Positions 6,720-12,409 of a stretch of 16,844 nt of DNA are shown here, piece by piece. The position numbers were made by a program, and so were the translations under genes. How positions within the stretch are numbered: the first letter of the stretch is position 1; the number at the start of each line of letters is the position of its first letter. The notes under the pieces were generated by a model, which was not told the DNA's origin, ran no database searches, and worked only from the letters and a program-made list of their open reading frames with translations. This DNA comes from DASUUR01 sp036373975. GTDB taxonomy: Bacteria; Patescibacteriota; Saccharimonadia; Saccharimonadales; Saccharimonadaceae. Location of the stretch: contig DASUUR010000061.1 in the NCBI GenBank assembly GCA_036373975.1, positions 1 through 16,844 on the forward strand, written 5' to 3'.

Positions 6720-7043
6720 GTGGCGGACGTGCTGAAAAAGACCTTTGGGTTGGCCGAGGTACTCCACGCGATGACCGGACGAGAGCTCCCGGGGGACCCA
6801 CGAAAGGACCACGGCCTTGCGAGCTTCCTTCTGGCTAGTGCGCGGGCCGCGCAGGTCGACGATGCTCACACCAAGTGCAGGGAAATTATCGTGGGCGAGT
6901 ACCCTGGCTTGGCGGGTTTGCAGCAGCCTTTGGACAGCCAATTCCAAGCGGCTGACCCCGCGAGCGTTCGCTTGTATGTCAGCGTCTGGCTGGAAGCGCA
7001 GCGAGAGCGGTTTGGCGACAGTTTTGAGTTCTCGGCCAAGTAA
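6720..7043 (+). CDS. hypothetical protein (GC-rich class)
   Basis: This protein of about 107 residues is not one I can name. It appears all-helical, with Ala/Leu-rich stretches and charged surfaces, and no membrane segment. The start is uncertain. GTG 6720 follows GGTGGGG at 6701-6707 and gives an MADVLKK-type N-terminus, while GTG 6729 follows AAGG. Either is better than TTG 6666, which sits in the promoter. Third codon positions are strongly G/C. The gene at 7089 follows after 45 bp, with a perfect Shine-Dalgarno sequence and no promoter of its own, so the two probably form an operon ending at the hairpin at 7407-7438. Confidence 0.6.
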   Translation: MADVLKKTFGLAEVLHAMTGRELPGDPRKDHGLASFLLASARAAQVDDAHTKCREIIVGEYPGLAGLQQPLDSQFQAADPASVRLYVSVWLEAQRERFGDSFEFSAK

Positions 7044-7088
7044 GAGATCTGGGTTTGGCCCCCATCCACCACTACAAAGGAGTAGAAC

Positions 7089-7385
7089 GTGTCGAATGTC
7101 GATATCACGCGCCTCGAGGATGAAGTTGCCCTGACGCGGGAGCGTCTGGAGCTTGCTCTTTTGCGAGGCAAGGTCAAGTTGAGTCGTGAGGATCGTACAC
7201 AACTTCACCGGCTTGGAGAGCTCCGTGCCAGTACACACGAGCTGTTGGATGGGGCGTCGTCGGTGATCATAAAGGCACAGAGGCTGAAGGAGTACGTCCA
7301 GGCACTCCATTCCTTCAAAGAATTCCTGGACAAGCACACCGACACCCCGGAACTCACCAGATGGTTTGAGCAGCAAGGGGTGTAG
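7089..7385 (+). CDS. hypothetical helical protein, paralogue 1 of a tandem pair
   Basis: The 98-residue protein looks helical and highly charged and may form a coiled coil or small bundle. The first half contains LTRERLELALLRGKVKLS, which is closely matched by LTRKRLDHAVKHGKVTLS in the gene at 7590. The C-terminal parts also correspond, with a helix containing Phe and Leu, a short linker and a Trp-containing end. I do not know the function. The start is GTG 7089, with AAAGGAG at the ideal distance. It lies in a GC-rich stretch and is followed by a strong terminator. Confidence 0.75.
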   Translation: MSNVDITRLEDEVALTRERLELALLRGKVKLSREDRTQLHRLGELRASTHELLDGASSVIIKAQRLKEYVQALHSFKEFLDKHTDTPELTRWFEQQGV

Positions 7386-7406
7386 GCTCAAGAGGTGGGC
7401 TAGACC

Positions 7407-7447
7407 GGTTGCTGCCGTCCTGTCAGGCGGCAGCAACCTCTTTCATT
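7407..7447 (+). terminator. rho-independent terminator
   Basis: GGTTGCTGCCG (7407-7417) pairs perfectly with CGGCAGCAACC (7428-7438), followed by TCTTTCATTT. It ends the 6720-7385 unit. Confidence 0.8.
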
Positions 7448-7504
7448 TATGCTCACATTGTGGTGTAGCGACCGATGCTTTACTGAAGGCCTGAAGCTTG
7501 TTAA

Positions 7505-7510
7505 TATACT
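7505..7510 (+). promoter_or_regulatory. -10 box for the gene at 7590
   Basis: TATACT at 7505-7510 gives a leader of about 70 nt before ATG 7590, the longest in the window. The leader could hold regulation, but I see no clear structure in it. Confidence 0.45.
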
Positions 7511-7589
7511 AAATGCTTTGCACAAGGCGGGACAGATTGTGGTCCTCGCCGATTCTTGTCCTCAACGACCAGCGGCAAAGGAAGGCGAA

Positions 7590-7895
7590 ATGTCCATCAG
7601 AACCGAGTGCGCCGAAGAACAGCTGCTGCTGACGCGCAAACGCTTGGATCATGCGGTAAAGCATGGCAAGGTCACATTGAGTACGGAGCAGGCCGACAAG
7701 CCGGAGGCCTTTGGGTCTTGGCGGACGCGCAGCGGGGATGCTCATCGGGCCGCTCCTGACGCGACAAAGCCGGAGCAGGAGTATTTCACTGCTCTGGACA
7801 ATTTCAACTATTGGCTCAACAAGCTGATGGACAGCATCAGCGGGCTCCGGGCATGGCTCAGTCAGCCCGAAGTGCAGAAGGAGCTGTGGGGCTAG
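7590..7895 (+). CDS. hypothetical helical protein, paralogue 2 of a tandem pair
   Basis: The 101-residue protein shares its N-terminal third with the protein at 7089 (LTR-RL--A---GKV-LS in both), and its C-terminal third matches in pattern. The middle (about residues 35-60) is poor in hydrophobic residues and rich in Arg, Ser and Pro, unlike the paralogue. It may have diverged through two compensating frameshifts. ATG 7590 is chosen because AAGGAAGG lies just upstream; the in-frame ATG at 7449 lies upstream of the -10 box. The stop is followed within 10 bp by a very stable terminator. Function unknown. Confidence 0.7.
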   Translation: MSIRTECAEEQLLLTRKRLDHAVKHGKVTLSTEQADKPEAFGSWRTRSGDAHRAAPDATKPEQEYFTALDNFNYWLNKLMDSISGLRAWLSQPEVQKELWG

Positions 7896-7903
7896 CGCGT
7901 CCT

Positions 7904-7947
7904 GGTCACTGCCATCCCGTGTATGGGATGGCAGTGACCTCTTTTTT
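7904..7947 (+). terminator. strong rho-independent terminator
   Basis: GGTCACTGCCATCCC (7904-7918) pairs perfectly over 15 bp with 7925-7939, then TCTTTTTT follows. The T-run overlaps the stop codon of the convergent membrane-protein gene (7946-7948). Confidence 0.9.
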
Positions 7948-8350
7948 ATGTCTCTGACTGTGGTGCTTGCTGAGACGGACCTTGTTCGTATCTGTTGTAA
8001 GGAACATCGTTTTGGGGTTGTGGTGGACTATTCATAACAAAATAGAGAATGGCGATCGTTCCGACAAGACTGATGGCATTTAGGACAAGTCCCGCAGTAT
8101 GTACCCCACGATTTGTAGTCTTTTTGAGGCTGATTATTCCCATAATAAGGCCGGGGATGCCAAAGAAAACGCCGCCAAGCGTAATAAAGCTACTTATGGC
8201 AGATATGCCAAAAATAAGCGTTAGGACAGTAAGTGTATCGCTGCTTTTGGCTTTGGGCTGGGGAGCGGCTACTGGTGTACCTACGATTGGTTCGGGCGCC
8301 GGGGCTTGGGGTACGGGGGTGTGATGTGATCCAGTGGGGTTTTGTTGCAT
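7946..8350 (-). CDS. small membrane protein, DUF4190-like
   Basis: The 134-residue protein has a Pro/Gln-rich N-terminal tail (about residues 1-38). Two hydrophobic segments follow, at about 40-74 (Ile/Gly/Phe-rich) and 85-106, then a Pro/Gln-rich C-terminal tail. The pattern of a Gly-rich hydrophobic stretch ending GLIMGIISLKK, a short basic loop and then a second helix matches DUF4190-type proteins, small membrane proteins of unknown role. ATG 8350 has GGAG 5 nt upstream and a minus-strand -10 box (TAGAAT) at 8384-8379. A longer reading to 8530 would be antisense to tRNA-Lys and is not credible. It is convergent with the gene at 7590. Confidence 0.8.
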   Translation of the reverse strand: MQQNPTGSHHTPVPQAPAPEPIVGTPVAAPQPKAKSSDTLTVLTLIFGISAISSFITLGGVFFGIPGLIMGIISLKKTTNRGVHTAGLVLNAISLVGTIAILYFVMNSPPQPQNDVPYNRYEQGPSQQAPQSET

Positions 8351-8378
8351 GGAGTCTCCGGTTCGGGGTTGTAGGTTT

Positions 8379-8384
8379 ATTCTA
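8379..8384 (-). promoter_or_regulatory. -10 box for the DUF4190-like gene
   Basis: TAGAAT on the minus strand, directly preceded by TG, ends 29 nt before ATG 8350. The short leader carries GGAG. Confidence 0.45.
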
Positions 8385-8431
8385 CAGTGAATTATTGCCG
8401 CCTGTCCATTGCAAAGTGGGCGGTAAAGTGG

Positions 8432-8437
8432 TATTAT
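8432..8437 (+). promoter_or_regulatory. -10 box of tRNA-Lys
   Basis: TATTAT at 8432-8437, preceded by TGG, forms an extended -10 box 16 nt before the mature tRNA. Confidence 0.55.
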
Positions 8438-8452
8438 CGATCCGTTATATTT

Positions 8453-8529
8453 GGGCCAGTAGCTCAGCTGGTTAGAGCACCTGCCTCTTAAGCAGGGTGT
8501 CGTGGGTTCGAGCCCCACCTGGCCCTCCA
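8453..8529 (+). tRNA. tRNA-Lys (anticodon CUU)
   Basis: The acceptor stem is GGGCCAG/CTGGCCC, the D-stem GCTC/GAGC, the anticodon stem CCTGC/GCAGG with loop CTCTTAA, and the T-stem GTGGG/CCCAC. The anticodon is CTT, which reads AAG. The 3' CCA is encoded at 8527-8529. The last 21 nt of the gene occur again at 8686-8706. A large hairpin begins within the CCA itself. Confidence 0.97.
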
Positions 8530-8559
8530 TGGAAATCGCCTCACCTTTATGGTGGGGCG
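8527..8559 (+). terminator. hairpin overlapping the tRNA-Lys CCA
   Basis: CCATGGAA at the 5' side pairs with TTCCATGG at 8552-8559, and the inner segments CGCC-CACC and GGTG-GGCG also pair. A weak T-rich stretch follows. Its 5' arm uses the CCA of the tRNA. Confidence 0.55.
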
Positions 8560-8600
8560 TTTTCCATGGGAGTTTAATTTGAGGCTCGAACCCGAGAGGG

Positions 8601-8629
8601 CGTAAACATCCAGTGGATGTTTACGTTTT
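8601..8629 (+). terminator. rho-independent terminator-like hairpin
   Basis: CGTAAACATCC (8601-8611) pairs perfectly with GGATGTTTACG (8615-8625) around a 3-nt loop, followed by TTTT. It is the second hairpin behind tRNA-Lys. Confidence 0.7.
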
Positions 8630-8716
8630 CCGTGCTTGGCCGAACGAGGTCAGCTTGCTGACAACGAGTGAGCAAAAAGAGATAACGAGCCCCACCTGGC
8701 CCTCCAGAAATTATTC

Positions 8717-8748
8717 ACAAAAGGCTTCTTCGGAAGTCTTTTGTTTTA
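8717..8748 (+). terminator. terminator with UUCG tetraloop
   Basis: ACAAAAGGCTTC (8717-8728) pairs with GAAGTCTTTTGT (8733-8744) around a TTCG tetraloop closed by C-G, followed by TTTTATA. It abuts the -10 box of the next gene. Confidence 0.8.
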
Positions 8749-8759
8749 TACTAATAAAA
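8747..8759 (+). promoter_or_regulatory. -10 promoter of the leaderless GNAT gene
   Basis: TATACT at 8747-8752 ends 7 nt before ATG 8759. It directly follows the terminator hairpin, so it insulates the gene from tRNA readthrough. Confidence 0.6.
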
Positions 8760-9313
8760 TGAATGAAATGATGGAGTCCGCAAAACACCTTGCCTGGATT
8801 GAGCAGGTTAACCCCAAGGGCCTTACTGAAGCGAGCCTTGAAGATATGGAGAACCTTTATCGCCGCGATGCGGTTGAAGCATATAGTAAGGTAGTAGACG
8901 ACGAGAAGATCAGGCAAAACCTGAAACTCTATTTCGATACCAAAGCTCAGAAATTGTCTGACATAATTAAAGATCCCAACCAGAAATTTTGGCTAGCGAC
9001 GCAAAAGGGCAAGGTAGTCGGAATGGCTGGATATAGTATTAGTCGTCGCCTTATTCATTCAGTCTATGTTTCTAAAGAGGTGCGTGGCCATGGGGTCGGT
9101 TCTATTTTGATGAAGCGTTTGATTAGTGAGACGGCTGATATAGCCGACGGTCAGCCCAGAAGCATACTAGTTGCAGAGGTAAATACTCGTGCAATCGATT
9201 TTTACAAGCGGCTTGGTTTTGAGTTAAGCGGTGCTCACAAGGAATGGAAAATTGGCGATATCGCCATTCCTGAGCTCGAGCTCGAGATAGGGGGCGGGCA
9301 TGGGTCGGATTGA
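8759..9313 (+). CDS. GNAT family N-acetyltransferase
   Basis: The 184-residue protein carries the GNAT acetyl-CoA pyrophosphate loop RGHGVG at residues 109-114. It is preceded by the beta-strand pair (WLATQKGKVVGMAGY, then IHSVYVSKEV) and followed by the conserved C-terminal ARAIDFYKRLGFE-type segment (here NTRAIDFYKRLGF). It should transfer an acetyl group from acetyl-CoA to an amine, but the acceptor is unknown. The first 70 residues are mainly helical and longer than in minimal GNATs. ATG 8759 is set by the -10 box 7 nt upstream; the TTG at 8741 would lie inside the terminator. Its end overlaps the DUF218-like gene by 14 nt, so the two are co-translated. Confidence 0.9.
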   Translation: MNEMMESAKHLAWIEQVNPKGLTEASLEDMENLYRRDAVEAYSKVVDDEKIRQNLKLYFDTKAQKLSDIIKDPNQKFWLATQKGKVVGMAGYSISRRLIHSVYVSKEVRGHGVGSILMKRLISETADIADGQPRSILVAEVNTRAIDFYKRLGFELSGAHKEWKIGDIAIPELELEIGGGHGSD

Positions 9314-9950
9314 TACATATGCCAAGGTTCTGTGGGATTATCTTCAGCTCCACGAGGCACCCAAAAAGAGTGATATTATTTTTTGTCTGTGCAGCCACGA
9401 TACTCGGGTGGCAGAGCGTGCCGCGCAGCTTATGCTCGATGGGTTAGGTGAGTATCTAGTGTTTTCGGGCGGCGTAGGAAAGTTAACGCAGGGCATGTTC
9501 GATAGGTCTGAAGCCGAAATATTTGCAGACACTGCTAAAGAGATGGGTGTCCCTTCTGAGAGAATAATTGCAGAGACAAAGTCTACAAATACAGGTGAAA
9601 ATGTACGTTTCACCTACGACCTATTAAAAGAGATGAATATACGCGCAAATTCGCTTTTGCTCGTACAGAAGCCCTATATGGAACGGCGCACCTACGCAAC
9701 TTTTAAAAAGCAGTGGCCCGAACATGAGGCTGAAATCCATGTCACTTCTCCGCAGACTAGTTATGAGGAATACATGAGTAGCGGAGTTATTTCAAAAGAG
9801 CGTATTCTAAATGTGATGGTTGGCGACATGCAGCGTATTCGTGAGTACCCCAAGCTGGGCTTTCAGATAGAGCAAGAGATTCCCAGGGAAGTTTGGCAAG
9901 CCTACGAAGAGCTTGTTAGGCTAGGTTTTAATAAGCATTTGCTATCATAG
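9300..9950 (+). CDS. DUF218/YdcF-like protein
   Basis: The 216-residue protein fits the DUF218 (ElyC/SanA/YdcF) fold. An early strand ending in CLCSHD is followed by a helix (VAERAAQLML), a strand with FSGGVGKLTQG, an acidic SEAEIFADTAKEMGV helix, the conserved ES/TKSTNTGENVRFT segment and a basic MERRTYATFKKQWP helix. No membrane segment is present, so it resembles the soluble YdcF type, which binds S-adenosylmethionine in E. coli; the enzyme role of the family is unsettled. The start is ATG 9300 with a G-rich Shine-Dalgarno-like stretch just upstream, inside the end of the GNAT gene. The -10 box of the next gene lies across its stop codon. Confidence 0.88.
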   Translation: MGRIDTYAKVLWDYLQLHEAPKKSDIIFCLCSHDTRVAERAAQLMLDGLGEYLVFSGGVGKLTQGMFDRSEAEIFADTAKEMGVPSERIIAETKSTNTGENVRFTYDLLKEMNIRANSLLLVQKPYMERRTYATFKKQWPEHEAEIHVTSPQTSYEEYMSSGVISKERILNVMVGDMQRIREYPKLGFQIEQEIPREVWQAYEELVRLGFNKHLLS

Positions 9951-9955
9951 ACCTA
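9941..9955 (+). promoter_or_regulatory. extended -10 promoter within the end of the DUF218-like gene
   Basis: TGCTATCAT (9940-9948) ends 7 nt before ATG 9955. It overlaps the last codons and stop of the upstream gene. Confidence 0.55.
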
Positions 9956-10488
9956 TGAATCATGCCGACTACTTAGTGGATCTTGTTGATAACAATGGTG
10001 CCGTGACGGGTAGCAAGAAAAGGCAGCGAATCGTTAAATCGGTCGATCTTTACCATACTGTATTTATCATTCTTTACACTCCCGATCACCACTTTATACT
10101 CAGCAAGATACCTACGCGGAGGGACCTCCCGAACCTTTATTCCGCCAGCGTCGGCGCGACCGCAGCCACGATCCGTCGCCATGGCGAGAGCTCGGATCAG
10201 GCCAGTCTAAGAGCTGTTAAAAATGAGCTTCTCATCGACGATGCTCGGCTGAAACACATCGGCGATAGTTATTTGGAGTTGCCCGACGGACACCGTACCT
10301 ACGCGAGCATTTATTGCGGCACGCACTTTTTGCCAGAAGACTTCAGCCACAAGGATATTGAGAGTTTGGAAGTCTTCGGCCCAAATGACCTTGACAATGC
10401 GATGCGATCTAACAAGGGCGCGTTCGCACCTACCTTTTTAGCCATATGGCAAAAATACCGGGAGAAATTGTTGGCTATTTGGACCTAA
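9955..10488 (+). CDS. Nudix protein of the isopentenyl-diphosphate isomerase (Idi) type
   Basis: The 177-residue protein has the N-terminal pattern of Idi-like Nudix proteins: DLVDNNGAVTGSKKR, then YHTVFIILYT with a His, and a DLPNLYSASVGATA segment. The box near residues 77-93 reads G-E78-x7-R86-A-V-K-N-E91-L. This lacks the REuxEE form of hydrolases but resembles the RRCRYEL form seen in the E. coli isomerase. The later YCGTHF segment could contribute metal or substrate ligands. It may be an isomerase or another Idi-like hydrolase; many such proteins are annotated only as Nudix. The start follows a -10 box by 7 nt (leaderless). It converges on the ATPase operon, with a terminator in between. 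Confidence 0.82.
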   Translation: MNHADYLVDLVDNNGAVTGSKKRQRIVKSVDLYHTVFIILYTPDHHFILSKIPTRRDLPNLYSASVGATAATIRRHGESSDQASLRAVKNELLIDDARLKHIGDSYLELPDGHRTYASIYCGTHFLPEDFSHKDIESLEVFGPNDLDNAMRSNKGAFAPTFLAIWQKYREKLLAIWT

Positions 10489-10511
10489 TATCGTGGACAG
10501 AGCGTAAGTTT

Positions 10512-10547
10512 GAAAATGGCGTGCGAGCGGTTATGCTCGCACGCCAT
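10512..10547 (-). terminator. strong terminator of the minus-strand operon
   Basis: ATGGCGTGCGAGC (10516-10528) pairs over 13 bp without mismatch with 10535-10547. On the minus strand TTTTC follows. It ends the operon that starts at 12253. Confidence 0.85.
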
Positions 10548-10589
10548 GTTGCGCACGCCGGCCGATGATCGGACCGCGTCAGCGATCTA

Positions 10590-11147
10590 TCACAGCGGGC
10601 CGAGCAGTAGCTCCAGAAGGGGGGAGCCCGTGTGCTGTGCTTGTACCAGCCGCTTGTGTTCGGGCCCCATCGTGAGCAGCACCTTTGCATCATCGCCTGC
10701 CCATGGCCCTCGCCATTTGGCCGAACTGTTTAGGCGCGGTGCGAGCTTGAGGAGCTCGTGCATCAGTGCTTGCTGCTGGCGTTTTGTGAGCTGCATGGCC
10801 AACCAGTCGAATCCATCGATGATGAACACGGTTGGCTGGCGTTTGGCTTGCGCAAGAACCAACTTGCCGGTGGGCAAGTTCCCCTCGCTTGACCAGTGCC
10901 GCCGAATGGATTCCGTCAGCAATTCCTCGATTGTCGGGACGGAGCTCCCGCTGAACGTGCAGTACTCCAGCGAGAAGTAGTGCGGTGTTCGCGTCGTCTT
11001 GGGCCCGTTCATGACACGGAGATCATGCGTGACCTTCTGGACGGTGACTGTTTTGCCAGAGCCCCGCCCTCCGTAAAGGACGCTGAAATGCGGACCATGG
11101 GGCGAGATAGCCCACTTGGTCAGTGTTTCAAGTACGGGTACGTCCAC
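10590..11147 (-). CDS. P-loop ATPase (AAA/STAND-like), third gene of a minus-strand operon
   Basis: The 185-residue protein has Walker A GGRGSGKT at residues 26-33 and a Walker B strand ending VFIID at residues 107-111, followed by GFDWL. Four hydrophobic residues then an Asp after an extended first half is typical of AAA/ORC or STAND ATPases rather than small-molecule kinases. A later strand (VLLTMG, about residue 157) could hold a sensor residue. No second domain is present, so it is a stand-alone ATPase module. The start is GTG 11147, with AGGAGG 5-6 nt upstream. It lies 50 bp behind the unknown gene, within one transcription unit with the histidine phosphatase. Partner and output are unknown; a role in signalling or conflict is only a guess. 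Confidence 0.75.
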   Translation of the reverse strand: MDVPVLETLTKWAISPHGPHFSVLYGGRGSGKTVTVQKVTHDLRVMNGPKTTRTPHYFSLEYCTFSGSSVPTIEELLTESIRRHWSSEGNLPTGKLVLAQAKRQPTVFIIDGFDWLAMQLTKRQQQALMHELLKLAPRLNSSAKWRGPWAGDDAKVLLTMGPEHKRLVQAQHTGSPLLELLLGPL

Positions 11148-11197
11148 TGCTTCCTCCTAGGTCGGCCAAGAACCGGTCGGCTCTGTAGCGGCTGTCA

Positions 11198-11611
11198 TCA
11201 CTTCTGTCTGCATGACCACTTGCGGCCCTGGTAGCTGAACTCGACGTACTGCTGGTTGAGGGTGCGTGCCAAGTGTACCGCCAGTGTCTGGATCAGTTCC
11301 TCTGCTTCAGACGTAGGCAGATCGGGCAGAGCACTGTTGGAGAGGCTGTCCTCAAAGACAATTGCGGGCTCAAGGCCAGATTGCGCATTTGACCTGGTGC
11401 CATGTACCCAGTTGTACAGTGCGGGGACAATACAGCCAGGCAGACAGGGATTGCCGGCCTTGCCTTGCTGCTCATTCCACTGACGGATAGCTTCAGCGGC
11501 CTCCTCAAAGCTGTGGGTAATGCTCTCAGGCCCGAAGCCCTCACGCAGCCCCAAAACAATACGGAATTCTCGCCGATGCGTAGTGCCAATCCTGCTTCGC
11601 ACAAACTTCAT
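11198..11611 (-). CDS. hypothetical protein, second gene of a minus-strand operon
   Basis: I cannot name this 137-residue protein. It starts with a basic segment and a strand (REFRIVLGLREG), then a helix (SFEEAAEAIRQWNEQQ). A middle beta part holds two Cys close together (PCLPGC), followed by an acidic strand (AIVFED), a helical segment (SEAEELIQTLAVHLARTL) and a C-terminal strand pair (YVEFSYQGRKWSC). A small alpha/beta sensor or binding domain is plausible. The start is ATG 11611 with GAGGGGG upstream. It sits 12 bp behind the phosphatase gene and 50 bp before the ATPase gene. Confidence 0.75.
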   Translation of the reverse strand: MKFVRSRIGTTHRREFRIVLGLREGFGPESITHSFEEAAEAIRQWNEQQGKAGNPCLPGCIVPALYNWVHGTRSNAQSGLEPAIVFEDSLSNSALPDLPTSEAEELIQTLAVHLARTLNQQYVEFSYQGRKWSCRQK

Positions 11612-11623
11612 TGATGGCCCCCT

Positions 11624-12253
11624 CTAGCTGATGGACTCGTTCAGGCTGACAAGCTCGACCCTCTTTCCAACGACCTTCAGTCGCGTTCGCGAGAGCAGGT
11701 CGAGGGGTTTGCGCGCAGCCTGACCTTCTGGCCACCCCAACAGCTCTGCCAGAGTTTCACCAATGAGATTGCGGTGGGAGCAGACCCAAATGACATCATT
11801 GGACTGCGCGTCGTGTTTCCCCATCATCTCCCAGAAGGCGCTTACCCCTCGCCTACGGAGCTGGTCATCTGACTCGCCGTCGGGCGGGGTGAAGCCTGAC
11901 CCAAGCCGAGCGATTTGTTCGACAAAGGGGGAGGTCTCTGCGATACTTCGGAACTCGCCAGTCCACTTGCCCCAGTCGCGCTCTTGGAGGTCATCGATGG
12001 TGATCGGGTCAACGCCGAGGCCCTCCATAAAGGTGCGCTTGGCCCGCTTTGCTGGTGAGCTGTAGTAGGCAACCGGATTGATGTTGTTCCGTTCCCTGAA
12101 CCGCTTCAAGGCGGGACACTGCCGTAAGCCAGCCGGGCTCAGATCGACGTCGTTCATACGCCCCCCGAACTTAGCCGGCTCGCCGCGCCTTTTGGCTTCT
12201 TCGGCTCGCCAAACCCAGTCGGATTCAGCGTGCCGAAAATAGTCGACGAACAT
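11624..12253 (-). CDS. histidine phosphatase family (phosphoglycerate mutase-like)
   Basis: The 209-residue protein matches the histidine phosphatase superfamily. The phosphoacceptor motif is YFRHAES (Arg7, His8), with Ala in place of the Gly of the classic RHG; SSPAKRAKRT (about 65-74) supplies the second Arg, the acid residue lies in LQERDWGKWTGE (Glu91), and the second catalytic His is in CSHRNL (His160). All four catalytic elements are visible, so it should remove a phosphate from a phosphorylated small molecule or protein; the substrate is unknown. ATG 12253 follows GGGAG, and minus-strand -10 candidates lie at 12288-12283 and 12281-12276. It is the first gene of an operon with the unknown gene and the ATPase. 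Confidence 0.88.
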   Translation of the reverse strand: MFVDYFRHAESDWVWRAEEAKRRGEPAKFGGRMNDVDLSPAGLRQCPALKRFRERNNINPVAYYSSPAKRAKRTFMEGLGVDPITIDDLQERDWGKWTGEFRSIAETSPFVEQIARLGSGFTPPDGESDDQLRRRGVSAFWEMMGKHDAQSNDVIWVCSHRNLIGETLAELLGWPEGQAARKPLDLLSRTRLKVVGKRVELVSLNESIS

Positions 12254-12275
12254 CTCTTCTCCCTTCGGAAACCTT

Positions 12276-12343
12276 CGTATAGTTTATATCTATAAATTCA
12301 AATTTACAACTAGTCAACTATCTACATCTACTTATGATAATAT
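12276..12343. promoter_or_regulatory. divergent AT-rich promoter region
   Basis: On the minus strand TATAAA (12288-12283) or TATACG (12281-12276) serves the phosphatase operon. On the plus strand the extended -10 box TGATAATAT (12335-12343) serves the gene at 12410, with a 60-nt leader. The region is clearly more AT-rich than the genes on both sides. Confidence 0.5.
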
Positions 12344-12409
12344 CTTGAATAAGGCGGGCGATGGCGGTATATTTGCAGGGGTAATCTTCCGACAGTTTGA
12401 GGAGCAGAA

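Larger units (their letters stand above)
8509..8706 (+). repeat. 21-bp direct repeat: tRNA-Lys 3' end duplicated 177 bp downstream
   Basis: The segment from the T-loop to the encoded CCA (8509-8529) recurs without a mismatch at 8686-8706; both copies begin CGAGCCCCACC and end GGCCCTCCA. This is the arrangement left by site-specific integration into a tRNA 3' end (attL/attR). The 156 bp between the copies hold no gene, only hairpins, so any element has been lost or is a mini-element. Confidence 0.65.

Noticed and set aside
6681..7436. 251-codon open frame on the minus strand
   Set aside because: It is antisense to two plus-strand genes that have a promoter, Shine-Dalgarno sequences and a terminator. 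The frame stays open because of the high GC3 of those genes and has no start signals of its own.
7449..7589. Longer N-terminus for the gene at 7590
   Set aside because: It would start upstream of the -10 box at 7505-7510. AAGGAAGG directly before ATG 7590 marks the better start.
8351..8530. N-terminal extension of the DUF4190-like protein reading through the antisense of tRNA-Lys
   Set aside because: The extension is the familiar spurious peptide read from the antisense of a tRNA gene. GGAG and a -10 box support ATG 8350 instead.
10510..10980. 156-codon open frame on the plus strand
   Set aside because: It is antisense to the P-loop ATPase, which has Walker A and B motifs and AGGAGG. The plus-strand translation is Cys/Ser/Arg-rich without any fold-like pattern.
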